DNA of 64,000 bases, taken from contig NZ_CP059902.1 of assembly GCF_014127105.1 (NCBI RefSeq), positions 1,645,001 through 1,709,000 of the forward strand, read 5' to 3'. The DNA comes from Devosia sp. MC521. GTDB lineage: Bacteria; Pseudomonadota; Alphaproteobacteria; Rhizobiales; Devosiaceae. Positions 25,502 to 35,529 of the stretch are shown here, in pieces (the stretch's first letter is position 1; the number at the start of each line of letters is the position of its first letter). The notes beneath the pieces were generated by a model. That model made no database searches. It saw only the letters and a program-made list of their open reading frames with translations, and was not told the origin of the DNA. Both the position numbers and the translations under genes were made by a program.

Positions 25502-26523
25502 TCGATCCAAACGCAATCGAAGATCTCCCGCTGCCAGAACAGCGGCAGCTTGCCGTTGGTCATGACAAGGCGCGACAAGCAATTTTGGCGCAATTGGCCG
25601 ATCACCGCCTACCGGGCGCGATAATGATTCACGGGCCTGAGGGGATCGGAAAAGCCACGCTCGCTTTCGAGTTGGCTGCTGCGATATTTACCGCCACTGG
25701 CGATGAAAGCGCCGAGCGCGTACGCGAGCAAATCGCGGCTGGCTCGCATCCGAACCTGAGCGTGCTTCGACGCCGAATGAAGGAGGCTAAGGGGTTCTAT
25801 ACGGTGATCCGCGTCGAAGATGTGCGTGAGCTGCGCGAAACCTTGCAGCAGACGCGCGGTCGCTCGGGGCATCGTATCGCTGTTCTTGACTCGATCGACG
25901 ACTGCAATCCATCCGCTGCCAATGCTCTGCTCAAGACACTCGAAGAGCCGCCAGCAGACACGACCTTCTTCCTGATTTCCCATCGCCCCGGTGGCCTGCT
26001 GCCGACGATCAAATCGCGCTGCCACAATATCGCTCTCCGTCCGCTGAGTGATCAGCTTGTGGCAGATGTGGTGATGAACAATCATCCTGAGCTTGATGCT
26101 TCAACCCTAGACCGCGCCGTGCAATTGGCAGGCGGTCGCCCGCGTCGGGCGTTTGAAACACTGGCTCTCGCTGAAACTTCCCCCGTTGGGGCGCTGATCA
26201 CATGGCTGCAGAACCCGGCCGCCATGCCAACAGAAGCGCACCTAAAACTCGGTGACGCGCTTGGGAGTGATCCCAATGGCCCCGATATGTCCTTTGCGCG
26301 CGAGATCCTGAGTGATTGGCTGGCATCAGAAATGCGCGATGCGGCAATGCACGGGCCAGATCGTAGGCGACTTGCCTCCGCAACTGAGCTATGGGAGAAG
26401 GCAAACGCGCTTCTGTCCGAGGCCGATAGTGTCAATCTTGATTTCAAGCAGACACTGGTCGTGATCTTCGATTGGATCCGGAAGCATAGCGCCCTGTCCG
26501 CAAATTCCGCTGAGCAAGAATGA
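25498..26523 (+). CDS. holB: DNA polymerase III subunit delta'
   Basis: HolB is part of the clamp loader that places the beta clamp on DNA. The 341-aa AAA+ protein has a degenerate P-loop (GPEGIGKAT near 46-54), as expected for delta', and the sensor region LLKTLEEPP followed by TIKSRCHNI. It starts at a GTG overlapping tmk and ends overlapping metG by 4 nt, so tmk, holB, metG and tatD form a coupled operon. Confidence 0.93.
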   Translation: MIDPNAIEDLPLPEQRQLAVGHDKARQAILAQLADHRLPGAIMIHGPEGIGKATLAFELAAAIFTATGDESAERVREQIAAGSHPNLSVLRRRMKEAKGFYTVIRVEDVRELRETLQQTRGRSGHRIAVLDSIDDCNPSAANALLKTLEEPPADTTFFLISHRPGGLLPTIKSRCHNIALRPLSDQLVADVVMNNHPELDASTLDRAVQLAGGRPRRAFETLALAETSPVGALITWLQNPAAMPTEAHLKLGDALGSDPNGPDMSFAREILSDWLASEMRDAAMHGPDRRRLASATELWEKANALLSEADSVNLDFKQTLVVIFDWIRKHSALSANSAEQE

Positions 26524-28067
26524 CCAAGCCCTTTTACGTCACGACCGCGATTTCCTATCCCAATGGCGCCCCACACATCGGGCATGCCTATGAAATGATC
26601 GCGACTGACGCCATCGCGCGTTGGAAGCGTCTGGAAGGGCGCGATGTCTATTTCCTCACCGGCACGGACGAGCACGGCATCAAGATGGTGCAGACCGCTG
26701 CCGCCAAGGGTGTTTCTGTTCGCGAGCTGGCGGATGAGAACTCAGCGCAGTTCCAGAAGCTGGCAGGACTGCTCAACCTCTCTAACGACGATTTCATTCG
26801 CACCACCGAAGAGCGTCACCATAAGAGCGCGCAGGCCATCTGGAAGCAGATGGAAGCGAGCCACAATGGCGATATCTTCCAGTCCACCTATAAAGGCTGG
26901 TATTCGGTTCGCGACGAAGCTTATTTCGACGAAGCTGAGCTGACCGAAAAGGACGGCAAGCGCTTTGCTCCGTCGGGCGCGGAAGTGGAATGGGTCGAAG
27001 AGCCTACTTATTTCTTCCGTCTCTCGGCTTATCAGGATCGCCTCCTCAAGCTCTATGAAGAGAACCCAGACTTCATCGCGCCGAAGGAACGTCGCAATGA
27101 AATTATCTCCTTCGTAAAGGGCGGGTTACAGGACCTTTCGGTTTCGCGCACTACCTTTGATTGGGGTATTCCGGTTCCGGGCGCTGAAGGCCACGTGATG
27201 TATGTGTGGGTCGATGCGCTCACCAACTATATCACCGGCGTTGGCTATCCGGACGAGCAGAGCGAGCTGTTCAAAAAATTCTGGCCCGCTGACCTGCACG
27301 TCATCGGCAAGGACATCATTCGCTTCCACACCGTCTACTGGCCAGCTTTCCTGATGAGCGCCGGTCTGCCTGTGCAGCACCGCGTCTTCGCCCACGGCTT
27401 CCTGACCGTTGACGGCCAGAAGATGAGCAAGTCGCTCGGCAATGTGATCGACCCGTTCGAGCTGGTCGAAACCTTTGGTCCAGATGCTGTTCGCTACTTC
27501 TTCTTGCGCGAAGTGTCTTTCGGCAATGACGGCGACTACAGCCACGAAAAGCTGGTCAATCGCGTCAATGCAGATCTCGCCAACAACCTTGGCAACCTTG
27601 CCCAGCGTTCGCTGTCGATGATCAACAAAAACTGCGAAGCGAAGGTCCCTACGCCAGGGCCGTTGACTGCTGAGGATGAAGCTCTCATCACCGAAGTGAG
27701 CCAAGCGCTTGAGGTGGCACAAAAAGCGATGGATGAGCAGCTTGTGCATGAAGCAACTGGTGCGATCATCGCTGCACTTAGCTCCGCTAATAACTATTTT
27801 GCTGGCCAAGAGCCGTGGGCACTGAAGAAGACTGATTTCGCCCGCATGGAAACGGTTCTGTTTGTTACCGCAGATACTGTCCGTCGATTAGCAATCCCCA
27901 TGCAGGCGTTCGTGCCTGCGTCGGCGACCCGCCTTCTTGATCAGTTGGGTGTGCCAAATGATCAGCGTTCTCTGGAGGCCGCTAAGACCCAGAATAGTCT
28001 TGTTTCGGGCACCGAACTGCCGGTTCCGCAGGGCGTCTTTGCGCGCGTCGAGAAGCCTGCTGAATAA
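26520..28067 (+). CDS. metG: methionyl-tRNA synthetase
   Basis: This class I synthetase charges tRNA-Met. The 515-aa protein has PHIGHAYE near residue 19, GTDEHG, and KMSKSLGN near residue 300. It is the short form lacking the zinc knuckle pairs and the C-terminal dimerisation domain seen in E. coli MetG, which is normal for alphaproteobacteria. The ATG overlaps the holB stop and its stop overlaps tatD (TAATG). Confidence 0.97.
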   Translation: MTKPFYVTTAISYPNGAPHIGHAYEMIATDAIARWKRLEGRDVYFLTGTDEHGIKMVQTAAAKGVSVRELADENSAQFQKLAGLLNLSNDDFIRTTEERHHKSAQAIWKQMEASHNGDIFQSTYKGWYSVRDEAYFDEAELTEKDGKRFAPSGAEVEWVEEPTYFFRLSAYQDRLLKLYEENPDFIAPKERRNEIISFVKGGLQDLSVSRTTFDWGIPVPGAEGHVMYVWVDALTNYITGVGYPDEQSELFKKFWPADLHVIGKDIIRFHTVYWPAFLMSAGLPVQHRVFAHGFLTVDGQKMSKSLGNVIDPFELVETFGPDAVRYFFLREVSFGNDGDYSHEKLVNRVNADLANNLGNLAQRSLSMINKNCEAKVPTPGPLTAEDEALITEVSQALEVAQKAMDEQLVHEATGAIIAALSSANNYFAGQEPWALKKTDFARMETVLFVTADTVRRLAIPMQAFVPASATRLLDQLGVPNDQRSLEAAKTQNSLVSGTELPVPQGVFARVEKPAE

Positions 28068-28846
28068 TGCTGATCGATAGTCACTGCCATCTCGACTTTG
28101 AGGCGCTGTCCAATGATTTGGACGGCGTTCTCGCCCGAGCCGAAGCCGCTGGCGTCACCGGAATGGTGACGATTTCCACACGTGTGGAAAAGTTTTCAAC
28201 ATACACAGACCTTGCCGAACGATACCAGAACATCTGGTGTTCCGTTGGGACACATCCGCATAACGCCCACGAAGAACTCCATATTCAAACGGAAGACCTT
28301 GTACGGCTAAGTACCCATCCGCGTTGCGTTGCTATCGGCGAAGCCGGTCTCGACTATTTTTACGACAATGCTCCGCGCGAAGCGCAGGCCATCGGATTGC
28401 GTCGGCACATTGCAGCAGCTCGGATCACCGGTCTTCCACTGGTTATCCACAGCCGCGCAGCCGATGAGGACATGGCCGCTATCCTGCGCGAAGAAACAGA
28501 GCAGGGGGATTTCCCATTCCTTCTGCATTGCTTCACGGCGGGTAAGGCTTTGGCTGAAACTGCGCTAGAGCTGGGCGGCTATATCTCGTTCTCGGGGATC
28601 ATCACCTTCAAGAACGGCGAGGAAATCCGCGAGGTCGCCAGAATGGTGCCGGCGGATCGTTACCTCGTCGAAACCGACGCGCCTTATCTCGCGCCGATCC
28701 CGCATCGGGGCGAAAGCAATGAGCCAAGCTATGTCCGTCACACCGCGGCCAAGGTCGCCGAAGTGCGTGGCATCAGCCTTGAACAGTGCGGCGTGGAAAG
28801 CACGGCGAATTTTGCGCGTCTGTTTTCCAAGACCGGGCTCAAATAA
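28067..28846 (+). CDS. tatD: TatD-family metal-dependent deoxyribonuclease
   Basis: The 259-aa TIM-barrel hydrolase has the family metal ligands in DSHCHLDF, GEAGLDYFYD, VIHSRAADED, LHCFTAG and ETDAPYLAP. TatD/YcfH proteins are 3'-5' DNases or D-aminoacyl-tRNA deacylase-like enzymes; the exact role of this copy is not known. The holB-metG-tatD-MBL order is common in Rhizobiales. Confidence 0.93.
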   Translation: MLIDSHCHLDFEALSNDLDGVLARAEAAGVTGMVTISTRVEKFSTYTDLAERYQNIWCSVGTHPHNAHEELHIQTEDLVRLSTHPRCVAIGEAGLDYFYDNAPREAQAIGLRRHIAAARITGLPLVIHSRAADEDMAAILREETEQGDFPFLLHCFTAGKALAETALELGGYISFSGIITFKNGEEIREVARMVPADRYLVETDAPYLAPIPHRGESNEPSYVRHTAAKVAEVRGISLEQCGVESTANFARLFSKTGLK

Positions 28847-28849
28847 CTC

Positions 28850-29686
28850 ATGGCCAAACCCGACCGGATCATCGCGACCATTCTGGGATGCGCATCATCC
28901 GGCGGCGTGCCGCGTTTAGGCAATATCTGGGGCGCGTGTGATCCACTCGAGCCCCGCAACCGCCGTACCCGTTGCGCCTTGCTGGTTGAGGCCTGGCAGA
29001 ACGGCGTGGATGAACCGACGCGCGTGCTCATCGACACCGGCGCTGATATGCGCGAGCAATTGCTTGCTGCAAATGTGGGGCGTCTTGATGCCGTGCTGTA
29101 TTCGCATGAGCATGCCGACCACACTCATGGGATCGACGACCTGCGCGTGCTGGCACTACAGAGCCGCAAGCGGGTCGCCGTTTATTACTCTGAGGCGTGC
29201 GGCGAACGCCTGAATCTTGCGTTCGGCTATTGCTTTAAAACTCCTGCAGGCAGTTCCTACCCGCCAATTCTCGACGCCCACGTCATTGCCGATGGTGACA
29301 CCGTGAGCATTGACGGGCCGGGCGGCACAATCGACTTTCTCGCCTTTGACATGGTCCACGGCGATATTATGTGCTTCGGGTTCCGCGTCGAAGATTTTGC
29401 TTATTGCTGCGATCTCTCAGCACTGCCGCAAAGCTCCGAGGCTGGCATGACCGCGCTCAAGACGTTGATTATCGATGCTTTGCGACCGACACCCCACCCG
29501 AGCCATTTGAGCCTGCCCGAAGCCTTGGACATGATCGAGCGCTTTGCCCCGCAGCAAGGCATTCTCACCAATCTGCACATTGACCTCGACTATCACACGA
29601 CGGACGACGAAACGCCGCCCAATGTGACGCCTGCCTTTGATGGCATGTGCATCGATGTGCTGACCGGCCACATTCTCAATCGCTGA
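28850..29686 (+). CDS. MBL-fold metallohydrolase, PhnP-like
   Basis: The 278-aa protein has the zinc motif HEHADHTHGID near residue 85, a downstream histidine in DMVHGDIMCFGF, CCDLSAL as the Asp ligand and PHPSHLSL near the end. It resembles PhnP, a cyclic-phosphate phosphodiesterase, but no phosphonate genes lie nearby. Its place after tatD is conserved in related genomes, which suggests a nucleic-acid or nucleotide role. It starts 3 bp after tatD. Confidence 0.85.
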   Translation: MAKPDRIIATILGCASSGGVPRLGNIWGACDPLEPRNRRTRCALLVEAWQNGVDEPTRVLIDTGADMREQLLAANVGRLDAVLYSHEHADHTHGIDDLRVLALQSRKRVAVYYSEACGERLNLAFGYCFKTPAGSSYPPILDAHVIADGDTVSIDGPGGTIDFLAFDMVHGDIMCFGFRVEDFAYCCDLSALPQSSEAGMTALKTLIIDALRPTPHPSHLSLPEALDMIERFAPQQGILTNLHIDLDYHTTDDETPPNVTPAFDGMCIDVLTGHILNR

Positions 29687-29720
29687 CAAAAAAAGGGCGC
29701 CTCGGATATCCGAAGCGCCC
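29686..29720 (-). terminator. terminator after metQ
   Basis: GGGCGC (29695-29700) pairs with GCGCCC (29715-29720), with an inner TCGG/CCGA stem. On the minus strand the hairpin is followed by seven T residues, so it mainly ends metQ transcripts; it may also stop the convergent MBL gene. Confidence 0.88.
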
Positions 29721-29744
29721 CATTCATTTGGCTATGCGCAGTGC

Positions 29745-30530
29745 TTACCAGCCTGCGAGTATCGAACCCTTGAATTCGGTTTCGATGAACGCCTTGATTT
29801 CATCGTTGTGGTAGGACGCGACCAGATCCTTGACCCACTGCAAGTCCTTGTCTTCCGAACGGACGGCAATGACGTTTACGTATGGGCCGGTTGGGCTTTC
29901 GCGCAGGATCGAACCGTTGACTGGGTCGAGACCAGCGTCTTCAGCGTAATTGGTGTTGATGCCAGCAGCATCCAGATCGGGCAGAGTGCGCGCGAGCTGA
30001 GCAGCGTCGATTTCGAGGAACTGCACGTTCTTCGGGTTTTCGATAACGTCGATCACCGAAGCCTTCGTACCAACGCCTTCCTTGAGCTTGATCAGGCCAG
30101 CGGATTCCAGAAGCAGCAGAACACGACCGCCATTGGTTGGGTCGTTCGGGAGGCCGATCTTTGCGCCTTCTGGCAGGTCTTCAAACTTCTCGAACTTGTC
30201 CGAGTAAACGGCGATCGGGAAGTTCACGGTGACAGCGACGGTTTCGATCTTGTAGCCGCGATCAGCGATCTGGTTGTCGAGGTATGGCTGGTGCTGGAAC
30301 GAGTTGGCGGTGAGGTCGCCGGTCGACAGCGCTTCGTTCGGAATGACGTAATCCGAGAACTCCAGGATTTCCAAGGTGTGCCCCTTGGCTTCGAAGATCG
30401 GCTTAACCTGTTCCATGATCTGGGCGTGTGGGCCAGGGGTGACGCCAATCTTGACGTCTTCAGCAAAGGCTGGGGCTGCGATCAGCGATGCACCAGCGAT
30501 CAGGGCAGCAGTAAAAGTCTTGAGGCTCAT
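29745..30530 (-). CDS. metQ: methionine-binding periplasmic protein
   Basis: MetQ delivers D- or L-methionine to MetNI. The 261-aa protein starts at the ATG at 30530, followed by a signal peptide ending APAFA, then DVKIGVTPGPHAQIMEQV and NSFQHQPYLDNQIADRG, which are family hallmarks. It lacks a lipobox cysteine, so it is probably soluble and not a lipoprotein. It is last in metN-metI-metQ. Confidence 0.92.
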   Translation of the reverse strand: MSLKTFTAALIAGASLIAAPAFAEDVKIGVTPGPHAQIMEQVKPIFEAKGHTLEILEFSDYVIPNEALSTGDLTANSFQHQPYLDNQIADRGYKIETVAVTVNFPIAVYSDKFEKFEDLPEGAKIGLPNDPTNGGRVLLLLESAGLIKLKEGVGTKASVIDVIENPKNVQFLEIDAAQLARTLPDLDAAGINTNYAEDAGLDPVNGSILRESPTGPYVNVIAVRSEDKDLQWVKDLVASYHNDEIKAFIETEFKGSILAGW

Positions 30531-30558
30531 TTGAACAATCCGACTATTGGGAGAAAGA

Positions 30559-31233
30559 TTAATGACGCGACCGCTTGTCGAAGCGGTTTGCGAGGAAGTC
30601 GCCCAGGCTTTGTACGCTCTGGACAATGACGATGAGCACCAGCACCACAGCCAACATGACGTCTGGCATAAAGCGCTGATAACCAAAACGAATACCCAGA
30701 TCGCCCAAACCACCACCACCAACAGCGCCGACCATGGCCGAGAAGCCAATGAGGCTCACAATGGTCAGGGTCAGGCCGAGGGTGATGGCAGGAAGCGCCT
30801 CTGGGAGGAGGACCTTTTGCACGATCTGCAGAGGGCTTGCGCCCATTGAACGGGCCGCTTCGATCAGGCCGCGGTCAACGCCACGAATAGCGCCTTCGAT
30901 GATGCGGGCGATAAAGGGCGCAGCTGCGATTGTGAGAGGGACAATCGCTGCCGTGGTGCCGATGGAGGTCCCCGCGATAAGTCGGGTCAGCGGCACGATG
31001 GCGACGACGAGAATGATAAATGGGGTCGAACGCGCGGCGTTGACGATAAGGCCAAGAATGGCGTTGAGGGCAGGGGCCGCAAACAGTTCGCCCTTTTGGC
31101 TGGTCGCCAGAAAGACGCCCAGCGGCAAACCGATAGCCGTCCCGACGATGCCGGACACCAAGACCATGTGGAACGTCTGGACAAGGCTATTCCAGAACAG
31201 GTTCAGCATTTGAGGCGAGAAGATCTCAAGCAT
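30559..31233 (-). CDS. metI: methionine ABC transporter permease
   Basis: The 224-aa membrane protein has five hydrophobic segments and the permease-ATPase coupling loop EAARSMGASPLQIVQKVLLP. I start it at the ATG at 31233, which overlaps the metN stop by 8 nt; a TTG two codons earlier is less likely. It forms the channel with MetN and MetQ. Confidence 0.93.
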   Translation of the reverse strand: MLEIFSPQMLNLFWNSLVQTFHMVLVSGIVGTAIGLPLGVFLATSQKGELFAAPALNAILGLIVNAARSTPFIILVVAIVPLTRLIAGTSIGTTAAIVPLTIAAAPFIARIIEGAIRGVDRGLIEAARSMGASPLQIVQKVLLPEALPAITLGLTLTIVSLIGFSAMVGAVGGGGLGDLGIRFGYQRFMPDVMLAVVLVLIVIVQSVQSLGDFLANRFDKRSRH

Positions 31234-32317
31234 AGCCAAGAACCTCCGTTTCGAGACCTAAGGTGCTGGCCTCTGTTTGCAGTGCAGCCAGCTTTTCCGG
31301 AGTTGCGTCGGCGCTGATGACCAGTGTGCCGAAAGGTTTGCCGTGGATATGGTCGACCTTGGCTTGAATAATACCGAAATCGAGACCTAGGCGGCGGGTT
31401 AGGACCGAAAGGAAGGGCTGCGCTGCGCCTTCACCCTTGAACGTGAGGGTGACATAGGCCTGCTTGCCAACCGCAGGAGCGGAAACGATCCGGTTGCGGA
31501 TGTGCTCGGGCAGGGCGGTGCCTGTTAATTCGGACACGAACTTGCGCGTCGTCGCATTGGTTGGCTGGGTGAAGACGTCATAGGTCGGGCCTTGCTCGAC
31601 GATATGACCGCCTTCGATGACCGCGACACGGTCTGCCACAGCCTTGATCACGCTCATTTCGTGGGTGATCAGGAGAACGGTGAGGTTAAACTCGGCATTG
31701 ACCTGACGCAGGAGCGCCAGAATAGATTCCGTAGTTTCTGGGTCGAGCGCTGATGTGGCTTCGTCCGACAGCAGAACCTTGGGCTTGGTCGCCAAAGCGC
31801 GAGCGATACCGACACGTTGTTTTTGGCCGCCGGACAGTTCGGACGGATAGCGATCGGCCTTATCGGCCAGCCCGACCAGATCGAGCAGCGGCAGGACGCG
31901 CTTTTTGATCTCGGCGGCCGGAACGCCAGCGATTTCGAGAGGCAACGCAACATTGCCATAGGCCGTGCGTCGCGCCAGCAGGTTAAAGTGCTGGAAGATC
32001 ATGCCGATTGAACGACGTTCATCGCGCAGCTGCTTTTCGGACAGCGCAGAAACCTCAACCCCATCAACGATGACCTTACCCGCGGTTGGCAGTTCAAGGC
32101 CATTGATGAGCCGGATCAGGGTCGACTTGCCGGCGCCGGACTTGCCGATGACACCGACAATGTTCCCACGCGGGATATCGAGATTGATGCCGCGCAGTGC
32201 GAAGACCTGATCATTCCCACCACGGGCAGCATAAGTCTTCTCTACGCCTTGCAGTCGGATCGCGATATCGGATGCCTCATGTGTGGGAGGCGATGTGTGG
32301 TCTAGATGGTCAGGCAC
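31226..32317 (-). CDS. metN: methionine ABC transporter ATP-binding protein
   Basis: The 363-aa ATPase has Walker A GKSGAGKST near residue 58, the signature LSGGQKQR and Walker B VLLSDEATSALD. Its C-terminal NIL domain (about 285-363) binds methionine for trans-inhibition. It starts with GTG at 32317. A hairpin lies in its leader. Confidence 0.94.
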   Translation of the reverse strand: MPDHLDHTSPPTHEASDIAIRLQGVEKTYAARGGNDQVFALRGINLDIPRGNIVGVIGKSGAGKSTLIRLINGLELPTAGKVIVDGVEVSALSEKQLRDERRSIGMIFQHFNLLARRTAYGNVALPLEIAGVPAAEIKKRVLPLLDLVGLADKADRYPSELSGGQKQRVGIARALATKPKVLLSDEATSALDPETTESILALLRQVNAEFNLTVLLITHEMSVIKAVADRVAVIEGGHIVEQGPTYDVFTQPTNATTRKFVSELTGTALPEHIRNRIVSAPAVGKQAYVTLTFKGEGAAQPFLSVLTRRLGLDFGIIQAKVDHIHGKPFGTLVISADATPEKLAALQTEASTLGLETEVLGYA

Positions 32318-32329
32318 AGTTATTCCTTT

Positions 32330-32371
32330 GCTCGACTAACTTTGTCGTCTTTATGCGCCAATCTGTCGAGC
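32330..32371 (-). promoter_or_regulatory. hairpin in the metN leader
   Basis: On the minus strand GCTCGAC (32371-32365) can pair exactly with GTCGAGC (32336-32330) around a 28-nt loop, ending 12 bp before the metN start and close to its ribosome-binding site (AAAGGAA). Position suggests translational control. I compared it by eye with SAM-II-type riboswitches and could not align the conserved core. Confidence 0.3.
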
Positions 32372-32496
32372 GAACGAAATTCAAATGAACCGTTCACCTC
32401 AGGATTTTTGTCTTTAGAAGACGCCTTCTGCGCAAATTTCCTCTCAACCCTTTGAATGGGCGGGGTTTATAGCCAAAACGACTATAGCAGATTGCG

Positions 32497-32527
32497 CGTA
32501 AAAGTGGCCAGCACAGTGACTGGCCAC
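32497..32527 (-). terminator. terminator after the sugar ABC operon
   Basis: GTGGCCAG (32504-32511) pairs with CTGGCCAC (32520-32527). On the minus strand the stem is followed by TTTTAC, about 60 bp after the last gene of the sugar operon. Confidence 0.65.
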
Positions 32528-32588
32528 GCTCGGCTTCGTGAAGCTGTGCGGGGGAGGCGACGCTCGAGTTTTTGGCCTACCGAGATTC

Positions 32589-33665
32589 TTAGGAAGGGAT
32601 ATCACCGATGCGGTGACCACTGGTCGTATCGAAGAGTATCATCTTCGATACATCGGTGCGCACAGACATTGGTGAGCCAATTGATCCGAACAAGCGATCC
32701 CGTGTGAGTACGGTGAGATCATGCGCACCAGCGTGCACAACGAGATGGGTTTCCGCCCCGGTCGGTTCTATGCTCTGCAACGTGCCGGAGATTGGCCCGT
32801 CGCCAAGCGCGATGTGCTCGGGACGTATGCCTGCGGTAATGGATTTTCCGTGTAGGCCACGCGCGCTAGCTGGAAGCGGCCAACGAAGCCCATCTGCGTC
32901 AACCAAGACGGGTTCGTTCGTTGCATCAACCTGCCCAATGAGAAAGTTCATTGCAGGCGACCCAATGAAGCTGGCGACGAAACTATTGGCCGGTTGATCG
33001 TAGATATCTAAGGGCGAGCCAACTTGTTCAATGACGCCAGCGCGCATGACCACGATGCGGTCTGCCATCGTCATAGCTTCCATCTGGTCATGGGTGACAT
33101 AGATCATTGTCGCGCCGAGGCGGCTATGCAGCGCTTTGATTTCACTTCGCATTTGAACGCGCAACTTGGCGTCGAGATTGGACAGGGGTTCGTCAAAAAG
33201 AAACACAGCAGGATTACGCACAATGGCGCGTCCCATCGCAACACGCTGCCTTTGGCCGCCGGACAATTGGCGCGGGTAGCGATCCAGCAGAGGTTGAAGG
33301 TGGAGGATTTCGGCGGCGCGGTTCACCTCTGACGCAATGTCAGTCTTGCTCTTTTTGGCGAGTTTTAGGGAAAACGCCATGTTGTCGTAAACGGTCATGT
33401 GCGGGTAGAGCGCGTAGCTCTGGAACACCATCGCGATGTCGCGCTCTTTGGGTTCGAGGTCATTGACCACGCGATCGCCTATGGCAATTTCGCCATCAGT
33501 GATGGTTTCGAGACCCGCGATCATACGCAGCAGGGTCGACTTTCCGCAGCCCGATGGTCCCACGAGCACCACGAACTCGCCATCCTCGGCGTTGACGGAC
33601 ACCCCATGCAATACCTGGGCAGCGCCGTAGGCCTTGACGACATTACGAATTGAAACACTGGCCAT
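32589..33665 (-). CDS. sugar ABC transporter ATP-binding protein (UgpC/MalK type)
   Basis: The 358-aa ATPase energises the two permeases encoded upstream. It has Walker [10 protein letters not shown] near residue 37, signature LSGGQRQR, Walker [16 protein letters not shown] and the C-terminal TOBE/MalK-type regulatory domain ([15 protein letters not shown]). It is last in the fucosidase operon and starts 21 bp after the preceding stop. Confidence 0.92.
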   Translation of the reverse strand: MASVSIRNVVKAYGAAQVLHGVSVNAEDGEFVVLVGPSGCGKSTLLRMIAGLETITDGEIAIGDRVVNDLEPKERDIAMVFQSYALYPHMTVYDNMAFSLKLAKKSKTDIASEVNRAAEILHLQPLLDRYPRQLSGGQRQRVAMGRAIVRNPAVFLFDEPLSNLDAKLRVQMRSEIKALHSRLGATMIYVTHDQMEAMTMADRIVVMRAGVIEQVGSPLDIYDQPANSFVASFIGSPAMNFLIGQVDATNEPVLVDADGLRWPLPASARGLHGKSITAGIRPEHIALGDGPISGTLQSIEPTGAETHLVVHAGAHDLTVLTRDRLFGSIGSPMSVRTDVSKMILFDTTSGHRIGDIPS

Positions 33666-33686
33666 GATGACCTCCTGTTTTCGCGC

Positions 33687-34535
33687 CTATCGACCGCCCA
33701 TGCCGGCATTGAGTGCGATGGACTTGTAGATGAGTTTTTGGAGCAGAATAGCGAGAGCAATGCCTGGCACCATGGACAGGGTCGCGCCCGCCATGATGAA
33801 GTTCCATTGCGTACCCGCTTGGGTTTGAAATTGGGTCAACCCCACAGGCAGCGTGGCATTCTCGGTGCCGGTCATGACGATCAGCGGCCAGAGGAAGTTG
33901 TTCCATTGACCAATGAAGGTGAAGAGCGACAGCAGGCCGATCGCTGGCATGGAGAGCGGCACGATAATGGAGATGAGGATACGCAAACGCGAGGCGCCAT
34001 CTATGCGTGCAGCCTCCTCAAGCTCCATGGGTATGGAGAGGAAGAACTGCCGCATGAGAAACGCGCCGAAGGTGCCGAAGGCAACGGGTAGGATAACCCC
34101 TTGGAACGTGTTCACCATGCCCAGTGCGTTGACGATAAGAAACAGCGGAATGATCAGCATGATCCCCGGAACCATAAGCGTGCCAAGGTAGCCCATCAGC
34201 AAGAGGTCGCGCCCGGGGAAGTTCAGTCGGGCAAACGCGTAACCAGATAGGCACGAAACAATGACGGTGATGATGGTCACACTCACGGCGACAATCATGC
34301 TGTTGAGAAAAAACCGCCCGAACGGCAACTCGGTCCAAGCCCGCACGAAATTGTCCCATTCGAACTGATGGGGGATCAGGCGTACGGGTGTTGCCAGAAC
34401 CTCCACATTGGAGCGCACGGCATTGGACACCATCCAGAAGAATGGGAAGAGGAAGATGAGTGCCACGATGATCAGCAACACATGGCTGACCAGTTCGGCC
34501 GGGGTAAAGTGCAGGTTTTCGCGCTTAGTTGTCAT
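33687..34535 (-). CDS. sugar ABC transporter permease (MalG type)
   Basis: The 282-aa membrane protein has six membrane segments and the EAA loop EEAARIDGASRLRILISIIV that contacts the ATPase. It is the MalG-like half of the CUT1 importer and overlaps its MalF-like partner by 11 bp. Confidence 0.92.
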   Translation of the reverse strand: MTTKRENLHFTPAELVSHVLLIIVALIFLFPFFWMVSNAVRSNVEVLATPVRLIPHQFEWDNFVRAWTELPFGRFFLNSMIVAVSVTIITVIVSCLSGYAFARLNFPGRDLLLMGYLGTLMVPGIMLIIPLFLIVNALGMVNTFQGVILPVAFGTFGAFLMRQFFLSIPMELEEAARIDGASRLRILISIIVPLSMPAIGLLSLFTFIGQWNNFLWPLIVMTGTENATLPVGLTQFQTQAGTQWNFIMAGATLSMVPGIALAILLQKLIYKSIALNAGMGGR

Positions 34536-35460
34536 AGTGCACCCACTTGCGCTGTAGCCAGAATTGGAAGGCGGTGAGCGCCATGATCATGGCAAACATC
34601 ACCCACGCGATCGTTGAGGCATAGCCCATCTGGAAGTTCTGGAAGCCACGCTGGTAGATGGCGTAGCCCAGGGTCGCCGTGGCATTGCCGGGACCGCCGC
34701 GGGTCATGACATAGATCTGATCAAACACCTGCAGCGAGGAAATCGCCGTCATCACCATGCCAAAAAACAGCGTAGGGGAAATCAAGGGGAGGCGGATCTT
34801 CCAGAACCGGTCCCAAGCGGTAGCTCCATCAATACGCGCTGCCTCAAGGTAGCTTTGAGGAACCATATCGAGCGCAGCATTGAACAAGACCGTGTTGTAG
34901 CCGACGCCAGCCCAAAGCGAGACGATGATCACGGCCTGCATGGCCAGACCTTGATTGGTCAGCATGTTTGGCATGGTGACGGAAATGGCCTGCATCACCC
35001 CATCAAAAAAACCGCCCGGCATGAAGATCAGCAGCCACACTATGGAGACAGCAATGCCGGGCGTGAAGGTGGGGAGAAAGAAGATGACCCGGAACCATTT
35101 CTGGCCGAACTTGGCGCTCGATATCCATGTCGCAAGGGCCAATGAAATCACGAGGTTGAGGATCAGATACTCGACCGTGAAGAACAAGGTGTTGCGCAGA
35201 ACGGGCCAAAACTGCGGATCAGCAGTGAGCAGACGTTGATAATTGGCGAAACCAACGAACTCTGGCGTGCCAAGGAGCTTCCAATTGGTGAAACTCAGAA
35301 CCACCGAGGCCAGAATGGGGAGCACAAGGAAGAGGATCATGCCGATGAGGCCGGGCAGCAGGAAGAACAATGCTGTGCGGGCTTCCCGCGCCGCAATGCG
35401 GCTCTTCTTGGGGTTCACTGGCACAACTATGCGCGTTGCGCCCGTTTCTATCGCTGTCAT
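34525..35460 (-). CDS. sugar ABC transporter permease (MalF type)
   Basis: The 311-aa membrane protein has an N-terminal cytoplasmic stretch, six membrane segments and the EAA loop LEAARIDGATAWDRFWKIRL. It pairs with the MalG-like permease and the UgpC-like ATPase. The substrate is probably an oligosaccharide or fucose-containing glycan, by operon context. Confidence 0.92.
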   Translation of the reverse strand: MTAIETGATRIVVPVNPKKSRIAAREARTALFFLLPGLIGMILFLVLPILASVVLSFTNWKLLGTPEFVGFANYQRLLTADPQFWPVLRNTLFFTVEYLILNLVISLALATWISSAKFGQKWFRVIFFLPTFTPGIAVSIVWLLIFMPGGFFDGVMQAISVTMPNMLTNQGLAMQAVIIVSLWAGVGYNTVLFNAALDMVPQSYLEAARIDGATAWDRFWKIRLPLISPTLFFGMVMTAISSLQVFDQIYVMTRGGPGNATATLGYAIYQRGFQNFQMGYASTIAWVMFAMIMALTAFQFWLQRKWVHYDN

Positions 35461-35529
35461 GGCTCCGTCCCTTGCTAAACTGAGGGTGACCCCGCGGAAT
35501 TGCTCCCGCCGGATCGGGGGGAGAAGGTT

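Noticed and set aside
32318..32420. SAM-II riboswitch in the metN leader
   Set aside because: The hairpin is present, but I could not align the conserved pseudoknot core by eye.
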